DNA of 57,142 bases, from assembly GCF_004168625.1 (NCBI RefSeq), contig NZ_SDWW01000001.1:133501-190642 (forward strand), read 5' to 3'. This stretch comes from Pengzhenrongella frigida. Its GTDB lineage: Bacteria; Actinomycetota; Actinomycetes; Actinomycetales; Cellulomonadaceae. Made by a program: the position numbers and the translations under genes. Each line of letters begins with the position of its first letter. The first letter of the stretch is position 1. Below are positions 35,898-44,196 of the stretch, in pieces. The notes under the pieces are model-generated. The model searched no databases, was not told the origin of the DNA, and saw nothing but the letters and a program-made list of their open reading frames with translations.

Positions 35898-38708
35898 GTG
35901 TCGTCCGTGTTGTTCGCGGTGGGTGCTGCGGCCTTTCGAGCCCGCTGGTGGGTGGTGCTCGGGTGGGTCTTCGTCGTCGGCCTGCTGCTGGCCGGCGCCG
36001 GCACCCTGGGCACCGGCACGAACAACTCGTACAACTTCCCGGGCACCGAGTCCCAGGACGCGCTGGACTCGCTCACTCGCACGTTTCCCCAGTTCAGCGG
36101 CACCTCGGCCCAGCTGATCGCCGTCGCGCCGACGGGCGGCGACGTCACCGATCCGAACTTCCAGGCCGCCGTCGAGAGCTCGGTCACCACGATCGGCACC
36201 ATCTCGCAGGTCTCGGGCGTCACGTCGCCGTACAGCGACGCGTCGTCGGGCGACATCGCGCCGGACAGCTCCGCCGTCCTGGTGCCGATCCAGCTCGCCG
36301 TCGGCAACGCCGACGTCACGACGTCCACGTCCGACTCGCTTCAGGCACAGGGTCGCGCCCTGCAGGATGCCCTGCCCGACGGGTCCCAGGTCGCGGTGGG
36401 CGGCCAGGTGTTCTCGCAGGTGGACACGGGTGTCGGCCTCAGCGAGCTCAGCAGCCTCGTCATCGCCCTCGTCGTGCTGCTGTTCACGTTCGGGACCCTC
36501 GTCGCGGCGGGGCTGCCGATCCTCACGGCGGTGACGGGGGTCGGCACCTCGGTGGCGATCGTGCTGATCGGCACCCGGTTCGCGACCATCACCTCGACCG
36601 CACCGCTGCTGGCCGTGATGCTCGGGCTGGCGGTGGGCGTGGACTATGCGGTCTTCATCGTCTCCCGCCACCTGGACCAGCTGCGCCGCGGGATGACCCC
36701 CCAGGAATCGGTACCGCGCGCCGTCGCCACGGCCGGGTCGGCAGTGGTGTTCGCCGCCACCACGGTGATCATCGCGCTGCTGGGTCTCGCCGTGGCGCGC
36801 ATCCCGTTCCTCACGATCACCGGGGTCGCCGCCGCGCTCGCGGTGGCCTGCGCCGCTGCGGTCGCCCTGACCCTCACCCCCGCGCTGCTGGGGTTCGGGG
36901 GCTGGCGGGTGATCCGACGGCGCGACCGACCCGGGCCGGCGGAGCCACCGGAGACGTCGGAGGCGTCGGAGGCGTCGGAAGACGCAGATATCGGCGAGCC
37001 GGAGCCCGCCGCCGAGCGGCGCCCGGGCGGCTTCTTCGGCCACTGGGTGCGCGCGGCCACGAGGTGGCCACCGGTGACGGTCCTGCTCGTCACGGCGGCC
37101 CTCGCGGTCGTCGCGCTCCCGGCCGTGCAGCTGCGCCTCGCGTTGCCGAGCTCGGGCGCGCTGCCGGCGGGCACGCCGGGGCGGGTCACCTACGACCTCA
37201 TCGGCGAGCACTTCGGCCCGGGCTACAACGGACCGCTCCTGGTCACCGGGTCGGTGATCCAGAGCACCGACCCGGTGACGCTCGTCAACGACCTCGCCGC
37301 CGAGCTCGGGGACCTGCCGGGGGTGGACTCGGTCCCGCTGGCCACCCCCAACGAGTCGGGTGACACCGCGGTGATCCAGGTGATCGGGACGGGGGCGCCG
37401 GACTCGGCGCAGACCGAGGCCCTGGTCAACGAGAGCCGTGGCAAGGAGCAGGCATGGCTCGACACGTACGCCGTCGACCTCTCGGTCACCGGGTACACCG
37501 CGCTCGGCATCGACATCTCGACCCGGCTCGGGAGCGCCATGCTCCCGTTCGGCCTGCTGGTGATCGGGCTGTCCCTGGTGCTGCTGGCGATGGTCTTCCG
37601 CTCGATCGTGGTGCCGGTGACCGCGGCGCTGGGCTACGCGCTCTCGATCGGCGTCGCGTTCGGGGTCACCGCCCGGGTCTTCATCGACGGTGCACTGGCC
37701 GGACCGCTCGGCATCGACTATGTCGGCTCGGTGAGCAGCTTCATGCCGATCATCGTCATGGGGGTGCTGTTCGGCCTGGCGATGGACTACGAGGTCTTCC
37801 TGGTCAGCCGGATGCGGGAGGACTACGTGCACCACGGCGAGCCGCGCCCGGCGATCGAACGGGGGTTCGTCGCCTCCGCCCGGGTCGTGACCGCCGCGGC
37901 GATCATCATGATCGTGGTCTTCGCCGGATTCATCCGCAACGGCGACGCGTCGATCCAGCCGATCGCCGTCGGGCTCACCGTCGGCGTCGCCACGGACGCG
38001 TTCATCGTGCGGATGACCCTGATCCCCGCCGTCCTCGCCTGGTTCGGCCGGTATGCCTGGTGGTTCCCGGCCTGGATGGAACGCGTCTTCCCGCACTTCG
38101 ATGTCGAAGGTGAGGGCCTCAGTCAAGAGGATGCGCTCGCCGGATGGCCCGAGCCCGGCGACCACGTCGGGATCGCGGCGCAGGACGTGCGGGTCGCGGG
38201 GCAGTCCCCGGAGGTGGCCGGGCTCGACGCGTTGGTCCGCGCCGGGGACGTGCTGGTCATCGAGGGCGGCTCTCGGTCGGAGCGCAGGGACCTTCTGCTC
38301 GGGCTCACGGGGCGCCTCCCGATCACCGCCGGACGATGCAAGGTGGCCGGGCTGGTGCTCCCGCCGCGGGCGTCGTCGGTGCGGTCGCGGACGTCGGTGG
38401 TGCTGCTCGACCGGGACCACGATGCGGTGCCACGGCTGGCGCGCGCCCTCCTTGACGAGGTGGTGCTGGTCGCGATCGACGGCGCGGACGCCGTCGTGGA
38501 CCCCGCGGTGCGGGCCGACTTGCGCGCCGTCCTCGCGGAGGCCCGTGCCGGTGCGCGGGCTCGATCAGGACCGCCCCGCACCCTCGTCCTGAGTTGCGCC
38601 TCCCACGAGGCGGTGGACGACCTCGTTCCCGCGGACGCCGCGGTCCACGTCGTGTCGCTCGACCGTGCCCCGTCCGCGCCCGAGCTCGACCCGGCACGGG
38701 GGGCCTGA
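35898..38708 (+). CDS. MMPL-family RND exporter with C-terminal ABC-ATPase-like domain
   Basis: A 936-residue membrane protein. Two MMPL halves are visible, each with one helix, a large outer loop and a bundle of helices. The motifs are LLAVMLGLAVGVDYAVFIVSRHLDQLRRG in the first half and IVMGVLFGLAMDYEVFLVSRMREDYVHHG in the second. From about residue 756 a soluble domain follows: LDALVRAGDVLVIEGGSRSERRDLLLGLTGRLPITAGRCKVAGLVLPP, then VVLLDRDHD and VAIDGADAVVDPAVRADLRAVL. This reads like an ABC ATPase in which the Walker A lysine loop is lost. A short Glu/Ala/Ser 9-bp repeat lies near residue 355. The YhgE-type gene starts one base after the stop. Confidence 0.88.
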   Translation: MSSVLFAVGAAAFRARWWVVLGWVFVVGLLLAGAGTLGTGTNNSYNFPGTESQDALDSLTRTFPQFSGTSAQLIAVAPTGGDVTDPNFQAAVESSVTTIGTISQVSGVTSPYSDASSGDIAPDSSAVLVPIQLAVGNADVTTSTSDSLQAQGRALQDALPDGSQVAVGGQVFSQVDTGVGLSELSSLVIALVVLLFTFGTLVAAGLPILTAVTGVGTSVAIVLIGTRFATITSTAPLLAVMLGLAVGVDYAVFIVSRHLDQLRRGMTPQESVPRAVATAGSAVVFAATTVIIALLGLAVARIPFLTITGVAAALAVACAAAVALTLTPALLGFGGWRVIRRRDRPGPAEPPETSEASEASEDADIGEPEPAAERRPGGFFGHWVRAATRWPPVTVLLVTAALAVVALPAVQLRLALPSSGALPAGTPGRVTYDLIGEHFGPGYNGPLLVTGSVIQSTDPVTLVNDLAAELGDLPGVDSVPLATPNESGDTAVIQVIGTGAPDSAQTEALVNESRGKEQAWLDTYAVDLSVTGYTALGIDISTRLGSAMLPFGLLVIGLSLVLLAMVFRSIVVPVTAALGYALSIGVAFGVTARVFIDGALAGPLGIDYVGSVSSFMPIIVMGVLFGLAMDYEVFLVSRMREDYVHHGEPRPAIERGFVASARVVTAAAIIMIVVFAGFIRNGDASIQPIAVGLTVGVATDAFIVRMTLIPAVLAWFGRYAWWFPAWMERVFPHFDVEGEGLSQEDALAGWPEPGDHVGIAAQDVRVAGQSPEVAGLDALVRAGDVLVIEGGSRSERRDLLLGLTGRLPITAGRCKVAGLVLPPRASSVRSRTSVVLLDRDHDAVPRLARALLDEVVLVAIDGADAVVDPAVRADLRAVLAEARAGARARSGPPRTLVLSCASHEAVDDLVPADAAVHVVSLDRAPSAPELDPARGA

Positions 38709-38709
38709 C

Positions 38710-40584
38710 GTGGTCGGCCGAGCGCGGTCGGTGACGAGACGCGAGGAGCGCCTCGGTGGCCTCGCGGTGCTGGGGCTGCTCGCCGTGCCCCTGCTGGTGG
38801 GGGTCCTGCTCGCGTGGGGGCTCTCGGCCCCGGTCAAGCACCTCGACCGGGTGACCGCCGCGGTGGTCAACAACGACACGCCGGTCACGATCAACGGCCA
38901 GACCGTACCCGTCGGCCGGGAGCTGGCCGCGGGGCTCGTCGGCGGCGAGGCCGGCGCCGGCGCGCCCGGGGACCCCGGGTCGGACGCGACAGCAGGGCCG
39001 ACCTCCACGGGCCCGAACGTCACCTGGGTGCTCACCAACGACGCGGACGCCGCCGCGGGGCTGGCGGCCGGAACGTACGCGGCCGTGGTCACGATCCCGT
39101 CCTCCTTCTCCGCCTCGGCCACGTCGATCTCCGGTCCCGCCGCCAGCGCCGTCAAGGCCACCGTCGAGGTCACGACGACCCCCGCGACGGCCTTCCTCGA
39201 CCCCGCCCTGACCCAGCTCGCGGTGCAGGCAGCGGTCGCGACCCTCAACAGCAACCTCACCGAGCGCTACCTGTCGAACGTCTACCAGGGGTTCAACCAG
39301 CTCAGCTCGTCGATCGCGCAGGCGGCCGACGGCGCCGCCCAGCTCGCGTCCGGCGCCTCGTCGCTCGCCGAGGGCGCGGATCAGCTCGCCGTCGGCGCCG
39401 ACGAGCTCTCCGCAGGCCTGGACTCCCTGCAGAACGGAGCGAGTTCGCTCGCGGCCGGACTCACCCAGCTCGACGCTTCGGTGCAGGGGCGGCTGCCCGA
39501 GCAGGCCGCCCAGCTCGCGACCGGAGCCGCCCAGGTGGCGTCGGCGCTCGACGCCCGTGCCGCCGCCCTGTCGTCGGTGACGCAGGAGCTCGCCGAGGTG
39601 GTCGCGGCGGTCTGCGAGCAGCCCGGTCCCCTCTGCGACCGGGCGACCATCTCGCTCGCTCGGCTCCAGACCGCCTACGCCGACGTCGCGGCGCTGGCCT
39701 CAGGAGCGGACGCCGTCGCCGCGGGCAACGGGCGCCTCGCGGCGAGGATGCCCGGGCTCGTCGACGGTCTCGACAGCGCGTCCTCCGGCGCCGCGGAACT
39801 CGCAGACGGAGCGGCCTCGTTGGCGTCCGGCGGTGCTGCCGTCGCCGAGGGCGCCGACGGCGTGGCGTCCGGCGCCGAGAGCGTCGACCAGGGCGCGGCC
39901 TCGTTGTCGAGCGGCCTCGGGCAGGCCGTCGCGCAGATCCCCACCTACAGCAGCACGGACATCACCACGCTCTCCTCGGTCGTCGCGCAGCCCGTCGATG
40001 CCGCCGTCGGGCTCCCGGCGACCGGCACCCAGTCGGTGCCGCTGTTCGCCGTCATCGCGCTCTGGGTCGGGGGGATCGTCATCGCGCTGGCCCATCGAGC
40101 GCTGCCGAGCAGTCGACTGCTCACCGCTGAGTCGTCGCCGTCGTTGGCCTGGCGGTCGGCGTGGCCGGTCGCGGCGATCGGCGCGGGCCAGGGGGTGCTC
40201 GTCGCCGTGGCGCTCGTCGGCTTCCTCGACGCGGGATCACGCTCGCTCGGGAGCCTGGTCACCGCGTGCGTCGCGATCGGCGTGGTCTTCGCCCTCGTCA
40301 ACGAGGGCCTCGCGGCCCTGCTGGGGGGCACCGGGCGCATGCTCGCCGTGGTGGTGGCCGTCATCGCGCTCGTCGTGGGGACGGCGTCGACGGCCCCGGC
40401 CGCGTTCGAGTCCGCCGCCGGCCTGCTGCCCACCGGCCCGGCACGTGACCTGCTCCTTGCCGTGATCGGCGTCGGCTCCGCCGGGCCCGCCCTGATCGCG
40501 CTCACGCTGTGGGGCGTCGTGGGGGCGGTGCTCGTGCTCCTCGACGTCGCCCGCCGTCGTACCGGGGTGGCGCTGGTCGCCTGA
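38710..40584 (+). CDS. YhgE/Pip-family membrane protein
   Basis: A 624-residue protein of the YhgE/Pip type. It has one N-terminal helix (LAVLGLLAVPLLVGVLLAWGL), a long outer region, then five or six C-terminal helices. The outer region begins with VTAAVVNNDTPVTINGQTVPVGRELAAGL and contains many Ala/Gly-rich heptad-like units (QLASGASSLAEGADQLAVGADELSAGLDSL). This is the typical coiled stalk of the family, also seen in type VII secretion and phage receptor proteins. The GTG lies one base after the MMPL stop, so the two form an export operon. It probably works with the MMPL-ATPase-like protein; the cargo is unknown. Confidence 0.9.
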   Translation: MVGRARSVTRREERLGGLAVLGLLAVPLLVGVLLAWGLSAPVKHLDRVTAAVVNNDTPVTINGQTVPVGRELAAGLVGGEAGAGAPGDPGSDATAGPTSTGPNVTWVLTNDADAAAGLAAGTYAAVVTIPSSFSASATSISGPAASAVKATVEVTTTPATAFLDPALTQLAVQAAVATLNSNLTERYLSNVYQGFNQLSSSIAQAADGAAQLASGASSLAEGADQLAVGADELSAGLDSLQNGASSLAAGLTQLDASVQGRLPEQAAQLATGAAQVASALDARAAALSSVTQELAEVVAAVCEQPGPLCDRATISLARLQTAYADVAALASGADAVAAGNGRLAARMPGLVDGLDSASSGAAELADGAASLASGGAAVAEGADGVASGAESVDQGAASLSSGLGQAVAQIPTYSSTDITTLSSVVAQPVDAAVGLPATGTQSVPLFAVIALWVGGIVIALAHRALPSSRLLTAESSPSLAWRSAWPVAAIGAGQGVLVAVALVGFLDAGSRSLGSLVTACVAIGVVFALVNEGLAALLGGTGRMLAVVVAVIALVVGTASTAPAAFESAAGLLPTGPARDLLLAVIGVGSAGPALIALTLWGVVGAVLVLLDVARRRTGVALVA

Positions 40585-40610
40585 CGCCCCGCTCCTTCAC
40601 CGCGCGAGCA

Positions 40611-40770
40611 GCCGATGTCGAGCGGTGCGGGGTCGTCACCCGCGGGCATCTCGTCCATCGAGAGCGGGTGCGGGAGGGTGCTGGTCTTCTCCTGCTGCCC
40701 GAAGTCCTGGAGCGGCAAGGTCAGCGGTAGCTGGTCGAGCAGGGATCGCTCGGGGCGGCCGGCCGCAGAC
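40611..40770 (-). pseudogene. Remnant of a cyclophilin-like fold protein
   Basis: On the minus strand the frame reads ERSLLDQLPLTLPLQDFG, then QQEKTSTLPHPLSMDEMPAGDDPAPLDIG. This matches the middle of small cyclophilin-like fold proteins, whose usual pattern is LLxxLPLTLxxxDFxGxEKxxxLPRPLSxxGxPAGxDPxxxxIGYYAP. After DIG the match stops (CSRGEG instead of YYAP), and no start codon with a normal N-terminus is seen. It is a truncated leftover between YhgE and MFS genes. The family assignment is from memory of the pattern. Confidence 0.5.
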
Positions 40771-40800
40771 GGCGTCGTGCGGCGCGGACCGGTGGGGGCT

Positions 40801-42045
40801 TCATCTGCCCGCCGGGAACGCCGAGCGTCGAGCCACGGCCGCGATCGAGAGGGCGACGAGCGCGAGTCCGATCATCGCGGTCGGGAGCACGAGCCCGTCG
40901 CCACCGCTGATGAGCAGAGCGCCGACAACGCCGGCGGTGAAGATCGCGAGGTTGAACGAGACGCCCACGAGTGCGTTGGCGACGTCGGCGTTCTCCCCGC
41001 TCGCGTCACCGATCGCGGTCTGCACCTGCGCGGCCGCGCCGCCGAACGCCACACCCCAGAGCGTGATCGCGATCAGCACCGCTGTCAGGGAATCGTGCCC
41101 GAGGAGGAACACACCGCCCGCGACCGCGAACAAGCCGATGCTGGCGAGCACGAGCGGGCGCAGGGCGCGATCGACGACGGCCCCGGTGATCCAGATCCCG
41201 ACGAGCGCGGCGACACCGAAGACGACGAGCGCGGTGTCCACCGTGAGGCCCACGTCTGCCGTGCGGAGGTAGGCCGAGATGTAGGTGTAGACGGTGTTGT
41301 GCGCGAGCATCCACACGAAGATCACCGCGAGGATCGCCGCGACCCCCGGGAGCGTGGCCACGCGATGGAGCGGCATCCGCGTCTCGGCGCGCTGACCGGG
41401 CGCGTCCGGCACGAGCGTCACGATCAGCGCGAGCGTGACCAGGGTCAGGATCGACAGCGCGCCGAACGACCAGCGCCAGTCGAACGTCGTACCGAGCCAA
41501 GAGCCGAACGGTGTGCCGACCGCGAGTCCGATCGGGGTGCCGAGCGACGCGATCGACAGCGCCCGGCCGGCAAGGTCCGGCGCGGTGATGCGGCGGGCGT
41601 AGCCGGCGAGCATGCCCCACATCAGCCCGGAGAACGCCCCGGCCAGGAACCGGGTCGCCAGCGACAGCACGAGATCGGGCGAGAACGCGGTGATCGTGTT
41701 CGCGACCAGGAAACCCGTGAGCCCGAGCAGCAGCAGCGGCTTGCGGCGCAGGCCGCGGGTGAGGGTGATCGCCGGGATCGCGGCGATCACGGTGCCCAGG
41801 GCGTAGGCGCTGACGTATTGCCCGACGGCGGGTTCGGTGACGCCCATGCCGGCGGCGATCTGCGGCAGCAGGCCCGCCGGCATCGTCTCGGTCGCGATGA
41901 GGACGAACCCGGTCAGCGCCATCACGAGCAGCGCCGCCCACGGCAGCCGGGGGCTCCCTGTGGTGGTGGCGGTTGCCTTGTCGGGGCGGTCGATGGTCAC
42001 GACCATCGCGCCGCCGTGGCCGGTGCCGTCGGCGAGCGAGGTCAC
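40801..42045 (-). CDS. MFS transporter (AraJ/drug-efflux type)
   Basis: A 414-residue transporter with 12 hydrophobic helices. The motifs ETMPAGLLPQIAAGMGVTEPAVGQYVSAYALGTVIAA and LTRGLRRKPLLLLGLTGF match the DHA1/AraJ group of sugar- or drug-efflux proteins, with SFGALSIL and FVWMLAHNTVYTYISAYL further on. The GTG start overlaps the stop of the alcohol dehydrogenase gene by four bases, so they are co-translated. The regulator of the pair is probably the divergent XRE-type protein. The substrate is unknown. Confidence 0.9.
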   Translation of the reverse strand: MTSLADGTGHGGAMVVTIDRPDKATATTTGSPRLPWAALLVMALTGFVLIATETMPAGLLPQIAAGMGVTEPAVGQYVSAYALGTVIAAIPAITLTRGLRRKPLLLLGLTGFLVANTITAFSPDLVLSLATRFLAGAFSGLMWGMLAGYARRITAPDLAGRALSIASLGTPIGLAVGTPFGSWLGTTFDWRWSFGALSILTLVTLALIVTLVPDAPGQRAETRMPLHRVATLPGVAAILAVIFVWMLAHNTVYTYISAYLRTADVGLTVDTALVVFGVAALVGIWITGAVVDRALRPLVLASIGLFAVAGGVFLLGHDSLTAVLIAITLWGVAFGGAAAQVQTAIGDASGENADVANALVGVSFNLAIFTAGVVGALLISGGDGLVLPTAMIGLALVALSIAAVARRSAFPAGR

Positions 42046-43058
42046 GGCTGCAGAAGGACCTTGATCGCGCGCCGCTCGTCCATCGCCGTGTAGCCGTCCG
42101 CCGCGTCAACGAGCGGAAGCGTCAGGTCGAACACCTTGCCCGGGTCGATCTGGCGGGTCCACACCAGGTCGATGAGCTCGGGAAGGTACTGGCGCACCGG
42201 GGCGGGTCCGCCGTGCAGGTGCACGTGGGAGAAGAAGAGCTCCTGGCCGGGCAGCTCGACACCGTGGGACACGCCGACGTAGCCGACGGATCCGCCGGGA
42301 CGGGTCGAGCGGATGGCCTGCATCATCGATTCCTGGGTGCCGACGCACTCGAGGACCGAGTCCGCGCCGAGCCCACCGGTGAGCTCCTTGATCCGGGCCA
42401 CGCCCGCATCGCCGCGCTCGTCGACGATGTTGGTCGCGCCGAACTCGCGGGCGAGCGCCTGCCGGGACGCGTGACGGCTCATCGCGATGATGCGGCCGGC
42501 GCCCATCTGCTTCGCGGAGAGGATGCCGAGAAGCCCCACCGCGCCGTCGCCGACGACCGCGACGGTTCCGCCCGGCCGCACGTTCGCAGCGACGGCGGCG
42601 AACCAGCCGGTCCCCATCACGTCGGACAGGGTGAGCAGGCTCGGGATGAGGTCCGCATCGGGCATCCCCGGGGTGGCCACGAGGGTGCCGTCGGCGAGCG
42701 GGACGCGCAGCAGCTCGGCCTGGGAGCCGGACATGAACTGGCGGTGCACGCAGGACGCCTGATAGCCGGCGAGGCAGTTCGGGCAGGAGTTGTCCGACGC
42801 GACGAACGAGCCGATCACGAACTGACCGGGCTTCACGGTCGTGACGGCGTCGCCGACCTGCTCGACGACGCCGACGTACTCGTGTCCCATCGGGGTGGGC
42901 TCGGTCACCGCGTCGGCACCGCGGAAGGGCCACAGGTCCGAGCCGCACACGCACGCCGCGGTGACCCGGATGATCGCGTCCGTGGGTTCGAGGATGGTCG
43001 GGTCCGGGCGATCTTCGACGCGAACGTCGCCGGCGGCATACATGATCGTTGCGAGCAC
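42042..43058 (-). CDS. Zinc-dependent alcohol dehydrogenase family protein
   Basis: A 338-residue medium-chain dehydrogenase. Catalytic zinc residues are in ACVCGSDLWPFRG and MGHEYVGVVEQVG. A structural zinc-like cysteine group is in SCPNCLAGYQASC. The nucleotide fold VAVVGDGAVGLLGILSAKQMGA, with RHASR after the second strand, suggests NADP. The GTG follows GGAG at six bases; an in-frame ATG five codons later is possible. It shares an operon with an MFS transporter and is divergent from an XRE/MmyB-like regulator. This pattern, a redox enzyme plus efflux pump beside such a regulator, is common in actinobacteria. The substrate is not known. Confidence 0.92.
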   Translation of the reverse strand: MLATIMYAAGDVRVEDRPDPTILEPTDAIIRVTAACVCGSDLWPFRGADAVTEPTPMGHEYVGVVEQVGDAVTTVKPGQFVIGSFVASDNSCPNCLAGYQASCVHRQFMSGSQAELLRVPLADGTLVATPGMPDADLIPSLLTLSDVMGTGWFAAVAANVRPGGTVAVVGDGAVGLLGILSAKQMGAGRIIAMSRHASRQALAREFGATNIVDERGDAGVARIKELTGGLGADSVLECVGTQESMMQAIRSTRPGGSVGYVGVSHGVELPGQELFFSHVHLHGGPAPVRQYLPELIDLVWTRQIDPGKVFDLTLPLVDAADGYTAMDERRAIKVLLQP

Positions 43059-43083
43059 AGGAAGCTCCAGATGAGGGATCGGT

Positions 43084-43205
43084 GCGGTCCGCAGACCGCC
43101 GTGCGAGACGAGTCAACAGCGGTCGCACTCGACGGGAAACGCCCTGATGGAGCGTGTACTGACAGTGCATCGCTCAGGCGCGCGACGCCCCGTAGCGTGG
43201 TCGCC
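43084..43205. promoter_or_regulatory. Divergent promoter region between ADH and XRE genes
   Basis: GCGGTC/GACCGC (43084-43099) is a 6-bp inverted repeat with a 4-base gap. GTGCGA/TCGCAC (43101-43128) is a second, wider one. TAGCGT at 43193-43198 lies seven bases before the XRE start codon, suggesting a leaderless transcript. Confidence 0.45.
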
Positions 43206-44132
43206 ATGGACAACCGGGACGAGGTCAGGGACTTCCTGGTCACGCGACGGTCGAGGCTGACACCCGAGCGGACGGGGCTGATCGCCGGATCGAACCGGCG
43301 CGTGCCCGGGCTGCGCCGCGGCGAGGTCGCGACCCTCGCCGACATCAGCGTCGAGTACTACGCCAAGCTCGAACGCGGCAACCTCGCCGGTGTCTCCGAG
43401 TCCGTCCTGCACTCCGTCGCCCGCGCCCTCCAGCTCGACAACGCCGAGGTGGCACACCTGCTCGACCTGTGGAGCGCCGCAAACGCCTCGCCGACCCGGC
43501 GCACGCGCCGCAACCCGCGCAAGACCGACGTGCGCCCCGGGCTGCAGCAGACCCTCGACGCGATCATCAACAGCCCCGCCATCGTCCGCAACGGCCGCAT
43601 GGACCTCATCGCCACGAACGCGCTCGGACGTGCGCTCTACTCCGACGCCTACCTCGACCCGCAGCGACCGCCGAACTTCGCCCGGTACACCTTTCTCGAC
43701 CGCGAACGATCCGAGCAGTTTTACCCCGACTGGGACGGCGCCGCAGACGTCGCCGTCGCGATCATGCGCACCGAAGCGGGCCGCGACCCCCATGACCGCG
43801 ATCTCCACGACCTCGTCGGCGAGCTCTCCACCCGCAGCGCCGACTTCCGGCAGCGCTGGGCCAAGCACGATGTCCGGCTGCATTCCGCCGGCGCGAAGAG
43901 CTTCCGTCACCCCGTCGTCGGCGACCTCGATCTCACGTACGAAGCGCTCGACCTGTCCGCCGACCTCGGCCTCAACCTCACCATCTACACGGCCACGGCC
44001 GGATCGCCCTCAGACGACGCGCTCCGCCTCCTGGCGAGCTGGGCCGCCACGCAGGAAGAGTTCGCGACGGAGGCCGCGGTGGGCCGCCCCGGCCGCCGCC
44101 ACGACGCGGACGCTCATCCTGAGGGCGCCTGA
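43206..44132 (+). CDS. XRE-family regulator with MmyB-like ligand domain
   Basis: A 308-residue regulator. The N-terminal XRE helix-turn-helix covers residues about 8-85: RDFLVTRRSRLTPERTG, RVPGLRRGEVATLADISVEYYAKLERGNLAGVSESVLHSVARAL. The rest is the MmyB-like domain, with LDAIINSPAIVRNGRMDLIATNALGRALYSD and RHPVVGDLDLTYEALDL; in this family it binds small lipophilic ligands. The start is set by the TAGCGT seven bases upstream with no ribosome site. It is divergent from the ADH/MFS operon, which it most likely regulates. Confidence 0.93.
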   Translation: MDNRDEVRDFLVTRRSRLTPERTGLIAGSNRRVPGLRRGEVATLADISVEYYAKLERGNLAGVSESVLHSVARALQLDNAEVAHLLDLWSAANASPTRRTRRNPRKTDVRPGLQQTLDAIINSPAIVRNGRMDLIATNALGRALYSDAYLDPQRPPNFARYTFLDRERSEQFYPDWDGAADVAVAIMRTEAGRDPHDRDLHDLVGELSTRSADFRQRWAKHDVRLHSAGAKSFRHPVVGDLDLTYEALDLSADLGLNLTIYTATAGSPSDDALRLLASWAATQEEFATEAAVGRPGRRHDADAHPEGA

Positions 44133-44184
44133 CCTCGCCGCGGTCCCGGCGGGCACGGCCCACGTGCGGCCAGACTCGGCCACC

Positions 44185-44190
44185 TACGAT
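44185..44190 (+). promoter_or_regulatory. Candidate -10 (TACGAT) of the leaderless kinase gene
   Basis: TACGAT is followed by six bases and the ATG of the histidine kinase gene. There is no ribosome site, so transcription probably starts at the start codon. Confidence 0.5.
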
Positions 44191-44196
44191 TGGCAG

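Noticed and set aside
35715-38420. A frame of about 901 codons on the minus strand opposite the MMPL gene
   Set aside because: Only Arg/Asp/His-rich shadow sequence; the MMPL helices and motifs are on the plus strand.
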